Assembly (NCBI GenBank): GCA_946479055.1
Contig: CAMLEX010000302.1
Coordinates: 1 to 6,465, forward strand
DNA from: an uncultured Bacteroidota bacterium
GTDB lineage: Bacteria > Bacteroidota > Bacteroidia > Chitinophagales > Chitinophagaceae
Length of the DNA stretch: 6,465 nt
Reading direction: 5' to 3'
Notes under the pieces: generated by a model
Seen by the model: only the letters and a program-made list of their open reading frames with translations
The model's database searches: none
Told to the model about the DNA's origin: nothing
In this document: piece after piece, positions 1 through 6,117 of the stretch
Position numbering within the stretch: the stretch's first letter is position 1
Layout of the letters: every line of letters starts with the position of its first letter
Translations under genes and position numbers: made by a program

Positions 1-450
1 GTTTCGACTTCATCATTGGGTTCGTGGACTGAGCTGGATGGAGAAGAAGTAAAGAATTTTTCCGGTACCGCTAAGTATACTATTTCATTTGATAAGCCAA
101 CCGGCAATTCAACGTCATGGATTTTGGATCTTGGAAAAGTTAATGAAACGGCTGAAGTAATATTGAATGGGAAAAAAATAGCTACGCTGATTGGTCCAGC
201 ATTTCAATGTGTAATTCCTGCTGACGCATTTCAACAATCCAACAAGTTGGAAATAAGAGTAGCCAACCTGATGGCGAATCGTATTGCTTATATGGACAGA
301 AATAATATTCCCTGGAAAGTATTTTACAATACCAATATGCCGGCAAGAAAAAAAGAAAACGTTAAGAATGGTTTGTTTGACGCTTCTTTCTGGAAGCCTC
401 TTCCATCCGGATTGACAGGGCCTGTAACATTAACCGCAGTAAAATATTGA
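1..450 (+). CDS. C-terminal part of a large glycoside hydrolase, alpha-L-rhamnosidase (GH106/GH2-like) type; 5' end outside window
   Basis: The reading frame is open from base 1 and ends at the TGA at 448-450, so only the last 149 residues are present and the true start lies upstream. The segment reads as a beta-sandwich sugar-binding domain: a Trp followed by FSGTAKYTISF, then WILDLGKVNETAEVILNGK, then NKLEIRVANLMANRI. It closes with FYNTNMPARKKEN, GLFDASFWKP and SGLTGPVTL. From memory, this order is typical of the C-terminal end of Bacteroidota GH106-like alpha-L-rhamnosidases and related GH2-type enzymes. These are usually exported and remove terminal rhamnose (or another side-chain sugar) from pectic glycans. 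The catalytic domain is not in view, so family and substrate are inference. The next gene begins 8 nt after the stop, which suggests co-transcription. The TTG at 16 is only an internal codon. Confidence 0.75.
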   Translation, partial: VSTSSLGSWTELDGEEVKNFSGTAKYTISFDKPTGNSTSWILDLGKVNETAEVILNGKKIATLIGPAFQCVIPADAFQQSNKLEIRVANLMANRIAYMDRNNIPWKVFYNTNMPARKKENVKNGLFDASFWKPLPSGLTGPVTLTAVKY

Positions 451-458
451 TTAAGACG

Positions 459-1445
459 ATGAGAAATATATCATTGTTATGCTTGCTTTTCATTTCAGCA
501 AGTTTGTCAGCGCAAAAAGCTACACCGAAACCCTTACATGATGATCCTGTATATCACGGTGCGGCCGATCCGGTAATAATTTATAATAAGCAAAGAAAGG
601 CATGGTGGATGTTGTACACCAACCGGAGAGCAGCTATTGATGATACAACTGTACAATGGGTACATGGTACGAGGATCGGGATTGCGGAAAGCAAAGATGG
701 AAGAGAATGGAAATATATAGACACAGCCAACATTAATTATCGACCTGATGAGGGCTATACCCATTGGGCGCCTGATGTGATAGAGCACAACGGAATTTAT
801 CACATGTACCTAACCTATGTACCGGGCACTTTTAGTGACTGGAATCACCCCCGTGAAATTGTGCATTTAACCAGTAGTGATCTATTGAACTGGCAATATG
901 AATCAACCCTGAAACTGGTTAACCAGAAAGTAATTGATGCATCGGTTTCTAAATTACCGGATGGCACATGGCGCATGTGGTATAACAATGAAAAAGATGG
1001 CAAGTCAATTTATTATGCAGACAGCAAAGATTTATACAATTGGGATGATAAAGGCAAAGCGATTGCTGCAAGAGGTGAAGGGCCAAAGACATTTCGGTTT
1101 AAAAACAAATACTGGATGATCGTGGATGTATGGAAAGGAATGGAGTTGTATTATTCAGATGATCTGTTGAAATGGACAAAGCAACCCAGGAGAATATTAG
1201 AAGAGCCAGGCAAAGGTACAGACGACCAGGCCATAGGCGGACATTGTGATGTAGTAATAAATAATGAAAGGGCATATGTTTTTTATTTTACCCATCCGGG
1301 AAGAAGAAAAGATAATCAAGCGCCAAAAAATTCTTTTGATCAAAAGAGAAGTGTTATCCAATTGGCGGAATTGCATTATTCAAATGGTGAAATAATCTGC
1401 GACAGGGATGAACCCGTTATGATAAAATTAAAATCCGATCAATAA
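459..1445 (+). CDS. Secreted glycoside hydrolase, GH43-like five-bladed beta-propeller
   Basis: This 328-residue protein is the usual size for a single-domain GH43 enzyme. Residues 1-18 form a signal peptide (MRN, hydrophobic core LLCLLFIS, cleavage near SLSA|Q), placing it in the periplasm or outside. Candidate catalytic residues in GH43 order are D37 in GAADPVI (base), D160 in VIDASVS (pKa-setting Asp) and E207 in GEGPKTF (acid). The WAPDV motif around D106 and repeated aromatic blades such as WWMLYTN, YHMYLTYV, WRMWYNN and YWMIVDVW also fit a five-bladed propeller. GH43 members usually remove arabinose or xylose, but clan neighbours with other specificities share this fold, so the substrate is open. 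The ATG at 459 is chosen over the in-frame TTG at 447 because it opens directly into the signal peptide and does not overlap the upstream gene. It starts 8 nt after the rhamnosidase-like gene and ends 6 nt before the next start. Confidence 0.85.
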   Translation: MRNISLLCLLFISASLSAQKATPKPLHDDPVYHGAADPVIIYNKQRKAWWMLYTNRRAAIDDTTVQWVHGTRIGIAESKDGREWKYIDTANINYRPDEGYTHWAPDVIEHNGIYHMYLTYVPGTFSDWNHPREIVHLTSSDLLNWQYESTLKLVNQKVIDASVSKLPDGTWRMWYNNEKDGKSIYYADSKDLYNWDDKGKAIAARGEGPKTFRFKNKYWMIVDVWKGMELYYSDDLLKWTKQPRRILEEPGKGTDDQAIGGHCDVVINNERAYVFYFTHPGRRKDNQAPKNSFDQKRSVIQLAELHYSNGEIICDRDEPVMIKLKSDQ

Positions 1446-1451
1446 AATTTA

Positions 1452-1985
1452 ATGAGTTTTGATAAACAATACCGGTTTTTTCGTAAAGGCATTTATGTTT
1501 TAATAATTGCAGTATTGATTTGTAATGGCACCAATGCACAGTTACAGTCACAGACAGTATCGCTAAAAAATATGGAGCAGGTAAGTGATACGGGATGGAT
1601 AAAGAAAAGCAGCTCGTATGTAGAGTACGATTTTTATACGTTCTCAACAGCTAATGCTGCTCTTACTGTTTTTAGTGTCCCTACGCACCCTTTGAATAAC
1701 CGTTACAGTATGCGTTATGCGGTATCGGTGGATGGTGGCCCATTACAGGTGGTGGATTTCCGCACCTTTGGTAGAAGTGATGAAGGGAAACAAAATGTAT
1801 TGCGAAACAGGGCTGAGAAAAAAATCAAACTTCCCTTAGTGGGAAAAGGTAAACACCGCTTACGGATATATGCAGTTGATCCGGGTGTAATATTAGATGG
1901 AATACTGATTGACCTGGGAAGTTTGCATAATGCTTGTTCTGTTATTCCTGAAACAAAACCGTATCCAACGATGATAACAAAGTAA
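1452..1985 (+). CDS. Small secreted protein consisting of a GH115 C-terminal-like domain only
   Basis: The 177-residue product has an N-terminal signal peptide (basic RFFRKG, hydrophobic YVLIIAVLI, cleavage near TNA|Q at residue 29) and then one beta-rich domain. Recognisable pieces in order are SVPTHPLN (75-82), RYAVSVDGG (88-96), NVLRN (115-119), GKHRLRIYAVDPGVILD (133-149), ILIDLG (151-156) and a terminal PETKP. To my recollection this is the signature of the C-terminal domain of GH115 xylan/glucan alpha-1,2-glucuronidases, which are normally about 800 residues or more and carry their catalytic domain upstream. No catalytic part is present here, so glucuronidase activity is not expected. 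Either the gene is a natural free-standing binding domain or it is what remains after an in-frame deletion joined a signal peptide to the last domain. It starts 6 nt after the GH43-like gene. The domain assignment is fairly firm; the role is unknown. Confidence 0.7.
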   Translation: MSFDKQYRFFRKGIYVLIIAVLICNGTNAQLQSQTVSLKNMEQVSDTGWIKKSSSYVEYDFYTFSTANAALTVFSVPTHPLNNRYSMRYAVSVDGGPLQVVDFRTFGRSDEGKQNVLRNRAEKKIKLPLVGKGKHRLRIYAVDPGVILDGILIDLGSLHNACSVIPETKPYPTMITK

Positions 1986-1997
1986 ATACACAGAACA

Positions 1998-2154
1998 ATG
2001 TCGAAGACTTGTAAATTACTGCTACTTACTATTTATCACTTATGCTTCGGCACAATAGAAACAGATTCAATACTTGTATTTCTATTTCGGTTTGCCAAAA
2101 ACAACAGACAGTAAGGAGCAGCATAGCAGACCGGCAGTGGATAATGTGTTTTAG
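1998..2154 (+). pseudogene. Decayed start of a secreted protein gene (signal peptide with frameshift and stop)
   Basis: An ATG at 1998, 12 nt after the preceding stop, opens MSKTCKLLLLT, a good signal-peptide start. In that frame it continues without sense to a TAA at 2112-2114. The neighbouring frame supplies the expected continuation: FITYASAQ at about 2032-2055, the usual Bacteroidota cleavage region. It is followed at once by a TAG at 2056-2058 and then an open stretch (KQIQYLYFYFGLPKTTDSKE and on) to a TAG at 2152-2154. Frameshift plus nonsense codon indicate a dead gene whose remaining body has been deleted. The parent family cannot be recognised from what is left. The spacing suggests it once belonged to the same operon. 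Confidence 0.55.
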
Positions 2155-2252
2155 ACTAAGAGGTAAAAGAGAAAAAGAGGAGAAGAGACTACATTATTAA
2201 TAATATTGAATTACAACTGCCAAACAGTAGTAATTGATTAAATCTTTATGCA
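2155..2252 (+). other. Short non-coding leader before the GH65/95-like gene
   Basis: This 98-nt stretch lies between the decayed signal peptide and the next start codon. It contains a 31-nt stretch at 2158-2188 that is all purine on this strand except for one T at 2164, and a perfect AT-only palindrome ATTATTAATAAT at 2193-2204. I see no convincing Bacteroidota promoter (TTG plus TAnnTTTG at about 20 nt spacing) and no ribosome binding site. It could be a spacer or the residue of the deleted gene body. Confidence 0.3.
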
Positions 2253-4387
2253 ATGAGATCTTTTTGTTTCGTTCTTTTATTTTTCTCTGTGTTGTGTCTT
2301 GCTGCGCAGCAGCGCATCAACCGTGAAGCAGTGGTGAGAAGGCATACTATACATATTGATAAAGTAGATTCGTTGTCATCACTATCTGTTGGCAATGGCA
2401 GCTTTGCATTTACGGTGGACGCTACGGGTATGCAAAGTTTTCCGGAGTCGTATGCCAATGGAGTGCCGCTTGGTACACAATCGGTTTGGGGCTGGCATAG
2501 TTTCCCCAATACTGAAAATTTCAGAATAGAAGAAGCGCAAAAAGTATATGAACTGGAAGAAAAAAAAAAATTTCTTATACAGTACAGATAAAAGAACCGG
2601 AACGAAATAAACGAGCAGTTGAATATTTCCGGGTGAACCCGCACAGGTTACAGTTAGGTAATATTGGAATGGAGATCACTAAAAAAGATGGAACATTGGC
2701 AACAGCAGATGATATTCAAAATATTAATCAGCAATTGGATCTGTGGACAGGCATTATTACAAGTTCGTTTACGGTTGAAAATATTCCAATAAAAGTCACA
2801 ACGGTCTGCGATCCGTATAAGGATAAGCTGGTATTTAAAATTGAATCCTCTTTGCTAAACGAAAAAAGGATCAGGATAAGAGTTCGTTTCCCTTATCCCA
2901 ACGGCCAGTTTAAAGATGTCGGAACCAATTGGAATAACAAATCGGTGCATTCTTCAGCATCGAAACCTGGATATAATAATGCTTTGATAAAAAGGGTTTT
3001 GGATACATGCAAATACGATGTCATTCTTTTTTGGTCTGATAAATCTTTATTTGAAGAAAAAGACAAACATTATTTTTTGATCATACCTCAGTCCGCTAAG
3101 AATAATCGTTATGAACTTACATGCCAGTTTGCAAATCGATTTGAAAAAGCTGTGCTTACTGATTTTAAAGGAATCAGCCAAAACAGTATAAAGGAATGGA
3201 AGCGGTTCTGGCAAAGCGGGGGTGCCGTAGATTTTTCCGGCAGCACGGATAAACGGGCCGTTGAAATAGAAAGACGTGTTGTACTGTCACAATACCTTAC
3301 CAAAATTCAATGTTCATCTGCTTTTCCTCCACAGGAAACAGGCTTGACCTATAATAGTTGGTATGGCAAACCTCATTTGGAAATGCATTGGTGGCATGCT
3401 GTTCATTTTGCACAATGGGGAAGACCGGAATTGATGGAAAAAAGTTTGAACTGGTATTTCACCGTTGCTGATAAAGCCAGGGCATTAGCAAAACGACAGG
3501 GGTTCGAAGGACTCCGCTGGCAAAAGATGACGGATCATGATGGTAATGAATCGCCTTCTTCTGTTGGTGCATTTCTTATCTGGCAGCAACCGCATTTTAT
3601 TTATATGGCAGAATTGCTTTATCGCAGCAAACCGACAAAGCAGACACTGAATAAATACAAGGAACTATTATTTGCGACCGCTGATTTTATGGCATCCTTT
3701 CCATCTTATAATGCACAAACCAAAAAATATAATTTAGGAAAAGGACTGATCCCTGCGCAGGAATGTTTTGACGCTGTCACAACTTTTAATCCTACGTATG
3801 AATTAGCTTACTGGCATTGGGCTTTGAATATTGCACAACAATGGCGGTTACGAGCGGGTTTGCCAAGAAATAAAAAATGGGATGAGATCATCAATAATCT
3901 TGCGCCATTGCCGCAAGCAAACGGTGTGTATTTAGCAACAGAAAGTACTCCTGATTGTTATGAGCCCAATTCAAAGTATCTGACTGATCATCCTGCCGTG
4001 CTGGGTGCTTATAGTAGCATTCCTGCTGCGAATGGATTGGATACAGCCATCATGAAAAATACATTTGATCTTGTGTGGAAAATATGGAAATGGGATGATA
4101 CCTGGGGTTGGGATTTTCCGTTGACGACTATGACAGCAGCCCGTTTGCATTTACCCGATAAAGCAGTTGAAGCTTTGCTGATGCCTATCCGGACTAATAC
4201 TTATTTAATCAATGGGCATAATTACCAGGACGAAAGACTGACGATCTATTTACCTGGCAACGGTGGAGTATTGAATGCTGTTGCTATGATGTGTACAGGC
4301 ACTGATGCGGATAAAGCAATCAATATCGGTTTTCCGAAAGACGGAAGATGGAAAGTGAGATGGGAAGGCTTGAAGAAAATGTTTTAA
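2253..4387 (+). pseudogene. Secreted six-hairpin glycoside hydrolase (GH65/GH95-like), interrupted by a frameshift in a poly-A run
   Basis: The gene starts at ATG 2253 with a signal peptide (FCFVLLFFSVLCLAA|Q, cleavage about residue 18). It continues through LSVGNGSFAFTVDATGMQSF, an N-terminal motif of Bacteroidota (alpha/alpha)6-barrel glycosidases. At the 11-A run 2560-2570 the frame is lost and reaches TAA 2589-2591. The correct frame resumes immediately as ISYTVQIKEPERNKRAVEYF and runs to TAA 4385-4387. One added A restores a protein of about 711 residues. The first part is a beta-sandwich (RVNPHRLQLGNIGMEI, LDLWTGIITSSFTVE, VRFPYPNG). The barrel follows, with NSWYGKPHLEMHWWH (about 368-382), WGRPELMEKSLNWY and GLIPAQECFD, and ends at GRWKVRWEGL. 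E504 (PAQE) is a possible catalytic acid but is not proven. The family number is uncertain and the substrate unknown; the enzyme would act outside the cytoplasm. The GTG at 2633 is internal, not a start. No other damage is visible, so the lesion is recent, an assembly error, or bypassed by slippage. Confidence 0.75.
2560..2570 (+). other. 11-A homopolymer at the frameshift site
   Basis: Eleven consecutive A residues follow the G of a Glu codon. The upstream frame reads Glu-Lys-Lys-Lys-Phe and stops seven codons later. With twelve A residues the reading would be Glu-Lys-Lys-Lys-Ile-Ser-Tyr-Thr and continue for over 600 residues. Runs of this length are known to cause RNA polymerase slippage and also homopolymer sequencing errors, so a natural bypass and a read error are both possible. 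Confidence 0.8.
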
Positions 4388-4388
4388 A

Positions 4389-4420
4389 CCCCCTGTCTCC
4401 GCCGCGGCGGAGAACTTAGG
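4389..4420 (+). repeat. Palindromic repeat module, copy 1
   Basis: The module reads CCCCCT, then an 18-bp perfect palindrome at 4396-4413 (TCTCCGCCG followed by its reverse complement CGGCGGAGA), then GAACTTAGG ending at 4420. It begins directly after the stop codon of the GH65/95-like gene. A transcript would fold it into a strong GC stem, but no U-run follows, so it is not a standard intrinsic terminator. It could instead block 3' exonucleases. Confidence 0.6.
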
Positions 4421-4518
4421 TCAGAGACACTTATTATTATTGAAGTTCCTTTAAAAAAAATTTCTATAAACCTTACTTCATAAAAATGATTGGAGAGTTG
4501 ATATTTCTTTAGGGTTCT

Positions 4519-4546
4519 CCCCCTCCTCCGGAGGGGCGAATTTAGG
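4519..4546 (+). repeat. Palindromic repeat module, copy 2
   Basis: The module reads CCCCCT, then a palindrome CCTCCGGAGG at 4525-4534 that extends by a T-G wobble and a C-G pair, then GAATTTAGG ending at 4546. Flanks and order match copy 1 (CCCCCT, GC hairpin, GAAYTTAGG) in the same orientation, while the stem sequence differs. This argues that the two are diverged copies of one element. Confidence 0.55.
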
Positions 4547-4657
4547 AAGCGTATTGCTTTAAGAGATGGGGTGGGTTGCTGAGTAGCGATAAGAACGTAC
4601 AAGAGTGCGTCGCAACGGAAGTTCAATAGTAGTAATAAAGCTGGGGTCATAACATAA

Positions 4658-5008
4658 ATGAAAAATATTTTCTTAATCATATCTTTTGTTGTTGCAGCAC
4701 AATTTTCATTTTGCCAGGAAAAAAAACTATGGCATGGCATAGAAAGAGAAATACGTTATAAGCCGGAAGGCAATGATTTCGTGATTGTAAATGGTAACAG
4801 GAGATTTACGAGAGCCTTATATGGAACCAATACTGCTTTTCCTGCTGAAGCCGGCGACCTGCCTGAATTTGCATTGTACATGCCGGGCATGGGTGGCAAT
4901 ATAAAATTTGGATTATCAATTAACGATACAAGCAAATGGCTGATCAATGCGGAGAAGATAACGGCCAGTTACCGCCCGGGCAGTATGCTCTTAAAAATCT
5001 TTTTTTAA
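4658..5008 (+). pseudogene. Truncated N-terminus of a secreted DUF4450-type protein
   Basis: The frame encodes 116 residues. The N-terminus is a signal peptide (MKNIFLIISFVVAA, cleavage near residue 19). It is followed by WHGIEREIRYKPEGNDFVI (25-43), NGNRRFTRALYGTNTAF (45-61) and GDLPEFALYMPGMGGN (66-81), then SKWLINAEKI and YRPGSML. From memory this is the start of Bacteroidota DUF4450 proteins, which occur in plant-glycan loci and are commonly about a thousand residues long. After SML the family similarity stops and the frame ends at TAA 5006-5008 following a T run. The next gene starts 72 nt later, so most of the gene has been deleted rather than merely frameshifted. The remaining fragment is unlikely to function. 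The function of the full family is not established to my knowledge. Confidence 0.7.
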
Positions 5009-5080
5009 AAACAATTGATTGGATTGATGGCTGTTACTTTATTGAGATGATGCTTTATCTTTCCAGCGTCAATTTGTTTT

Positions 5081-6100
5081 ATGGACAATCAATTCAGTAC
5101 GGTGATGATACCAGCGGCAGATATGCAGCTGTGTTTTGAAAATGTTCTGATAAAAAAAGAGTTCAGCAAAGAAAGGGCTGAACAAATTGCAACTGTATTT
5201 ACGAATAACAGTTTGGAAGGGGTCTATACACATGGCGTTAACCGCTTTCCCCGGTTTATAGAGTACACACAAAAAGGATATGTACAAAAAGATGCTACCT
5301 CTTCACTCAAAAGCAGGTTCGGTGGAATAGAACAATGGGATGGTAATCTCGGGCCGGGCATCAGCAATGCAATATTTGCAACAGATCAATGTATGAAGCT
5401 TGCCGCTGAAAATGGAATTGGTTGTGTGGCATTATCCAACACCAATCACTGGATGCGGGGCGGAACCTATGGATGGCAGGCGGCTAAAGCCGGGTATGTT
5501 TTTATTGGCTGGACGAATACTATCGCCAATATGCCTGCATGGGGCGCAATGGATGCAAGGCTGGGTAATAACCCATTGGTGATAGCAATACCTTATAATA
5601 AAAATGCGATAGTATTGGATATGGCCATGTCGCAATATTCTTTTGGCGCCATGGAACTATCAGTAATGAAGAAAGAAAAATTATCTATGTATGGAGGCTT
5701 TGATAGGGAGGGAAATATTACAGATGACCCGGCGGTTATTCTTGCATCCAGAAGACCATTACCGGTTGGTTACTGGAAAGGGGCTGGTTTATCGCTTTTG
5801 TTGGATATACTCGCAACGATATTATCGGGTGGTTTATCAACACATGAAATCAGTAAACGGGAAGCAGAATGCGGATTGTCGCAGCTATTTGTAGCTATTG
5901 ATATAAAAAGATTACCGCAGCATTCTGCTATTCCAAAAATTATTGATAATGTGATAACAGATTACAAACAATCTGTTCCACAGGATGCGATAACTTCAAT
6001 AACTTACCCGGGAGAAAGAGTATTGCAAACAAGACAACGAAACCTGGAAAAAGGCATCCCGGTGATGCAGCAGGTATGGAATGAAATATTAAAATTGTAA
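5081..6100 (+). CDS. yiaK: Ldh_2-family NAD(P)H oxidoreductase, 2,3-diketo-L-gulonate reductase (YiaK-like)
   Basis: The 339-residue protein matches what I recall of E. coli YiaK (332 residues, 3-dehydro-L-gulonate 2-dehydrogenase / 2,3-diketo-L-gulonate reductase) along its length. It has GVYTHGVNRFPRF (47-59) with catalytic His51, IEQWDGN (83-89), NHWMRGGTYGWQAA (122-135), MPAWGAMDARLGNNP (151-165), GGFDREGNIT (205-214) and GYWKGAG (230-236). There is no signal peptide, so it acts in the cytoplasm. It probably reduces a 2-keto group of a keto-sugar acid; other Ldh_2 substrates (malate, lactate, ureidoglycolate) are less likely given these motifs. The ATG at 5105 (residue 9) is an equally good start: MIPAADMQLCFENVL then lines up with the N-terminus of YiaK and gives 331 residues. 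It lies 72 nt downstream of the DUF4450 stump and 17 nt before the next GH43-like gene. In context it would process an acid released from the glycan, which is inference. Confidence 0.85.
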   Translation: MDNQFSTVMIPAADMQLCFENVLIKKEFSKERAEQIATVFTNNSLEGVYTHGVNRFPRFIEYTQKGYVQKDATSSLKSRFGGIEQWDGNLGPGISNAIFATDQCMKLAAENGIGCVALSNTNHWMRGGTYGWQAAKAGYVFIGWTNTIANMPAWGAMDARLGNNPLVIAIPYNKNAIVLDMAMSQYSFGAMELSVMKKEKLSMYGGFDREGNITDDPAVILASRRPLPVGYWKGAGLSLLLDILATILSGGLSTHEISKREAECGLSQLFVAIDIKRLPQHSAIPKIIDNVITDYKQSVPQDAITSITYPGERVLQTRQRNLEKGIPVMQQVWNEILKL

Positions 6101-6117
6101 TTTAAAAAAATTGTACG

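Larger units (their letters stand above)
4388..4657. repeat. Non-coding 270-bp gap with paired hairpin modules, probable interspersed repeat
   Basis: No gene is supported here. The gap contains two related GC-rich hairpin modules (4389-4420 and 4519-4546). Downstream lies a segment, roughly 4560-4625, that differs in texture from the AT-rich surroundings: GGGGTGGGTTGC, then GTACAAGAGTGCGTCGCAAC. GTTGC at 4575-4579 and GCAAC at 4612-4616 can pair to enclose a loop. The modules and this tail together look like one multi-part intergenic repeat of the kind scattered through Bacteroidota genomes. There is only one copy of the whole in this window, so the repeat status is inferred. The gap separates the GH65/95-like gene from the DUF4450 stump and may mark an operon boundary. 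Confidence 0.45.

Noticed and set aside
447..458. In-frame TTG start for the first GH43-like gene
   Set aside because: It would overlap the upstream stop and add only four residues before the natural ATG signal-peptide start at 459.
2206..2236. TTG at 2206 and TAGTAATTG at 2228 as a promoter for the GH65/95-like gene
   Set aside because: Spacing is near 20 nt but the second box does not fit TAnnTTTG, and such matches are frequent in AT-rich DNA.
2246..2644. 132-codon open frame on the - strand
   Set aside because: It lies entirely opposite the N-terminal coding part of the GH65/95-like gene, has Ser/Cys/Phe-rich non-protein-like composition and no motifs.
4389..4440. Intrinsic terminator after the GH65/95-like gene
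   Set aside because: The stem is strong but is followed by GAACTTAGGTCAGAGACAC rather than a T run.
4384..4740. 118-codon open frame on the - strand covering the gap
   Set aside because: It is antisense to the repeat region and to the signal peptide of the DUF4450 stump, and its translation follows the GC hairpins (SPPRRR, SPLRRRG). It has no recognisable domain and is best explained as a repeat read as protein.
5056..5063. TATCTTTC resembling a Bacteroidota -7 box (TAnnTTTG) before the reductase gene
   Set aside because: The last base mismatches and there is no TTG at the expected 19 to 21 nt upstream; the nearest TTG is about 29 nt away.
4936..5139. 67-codon + strand frame bridging the DUF4450 stump and the reductase
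   Set aside because: It overlaps both real frames out of register and shows no continuation of DUF4450 similarity; it is a chance frame, though YRPGSML ends close to where it takes over.
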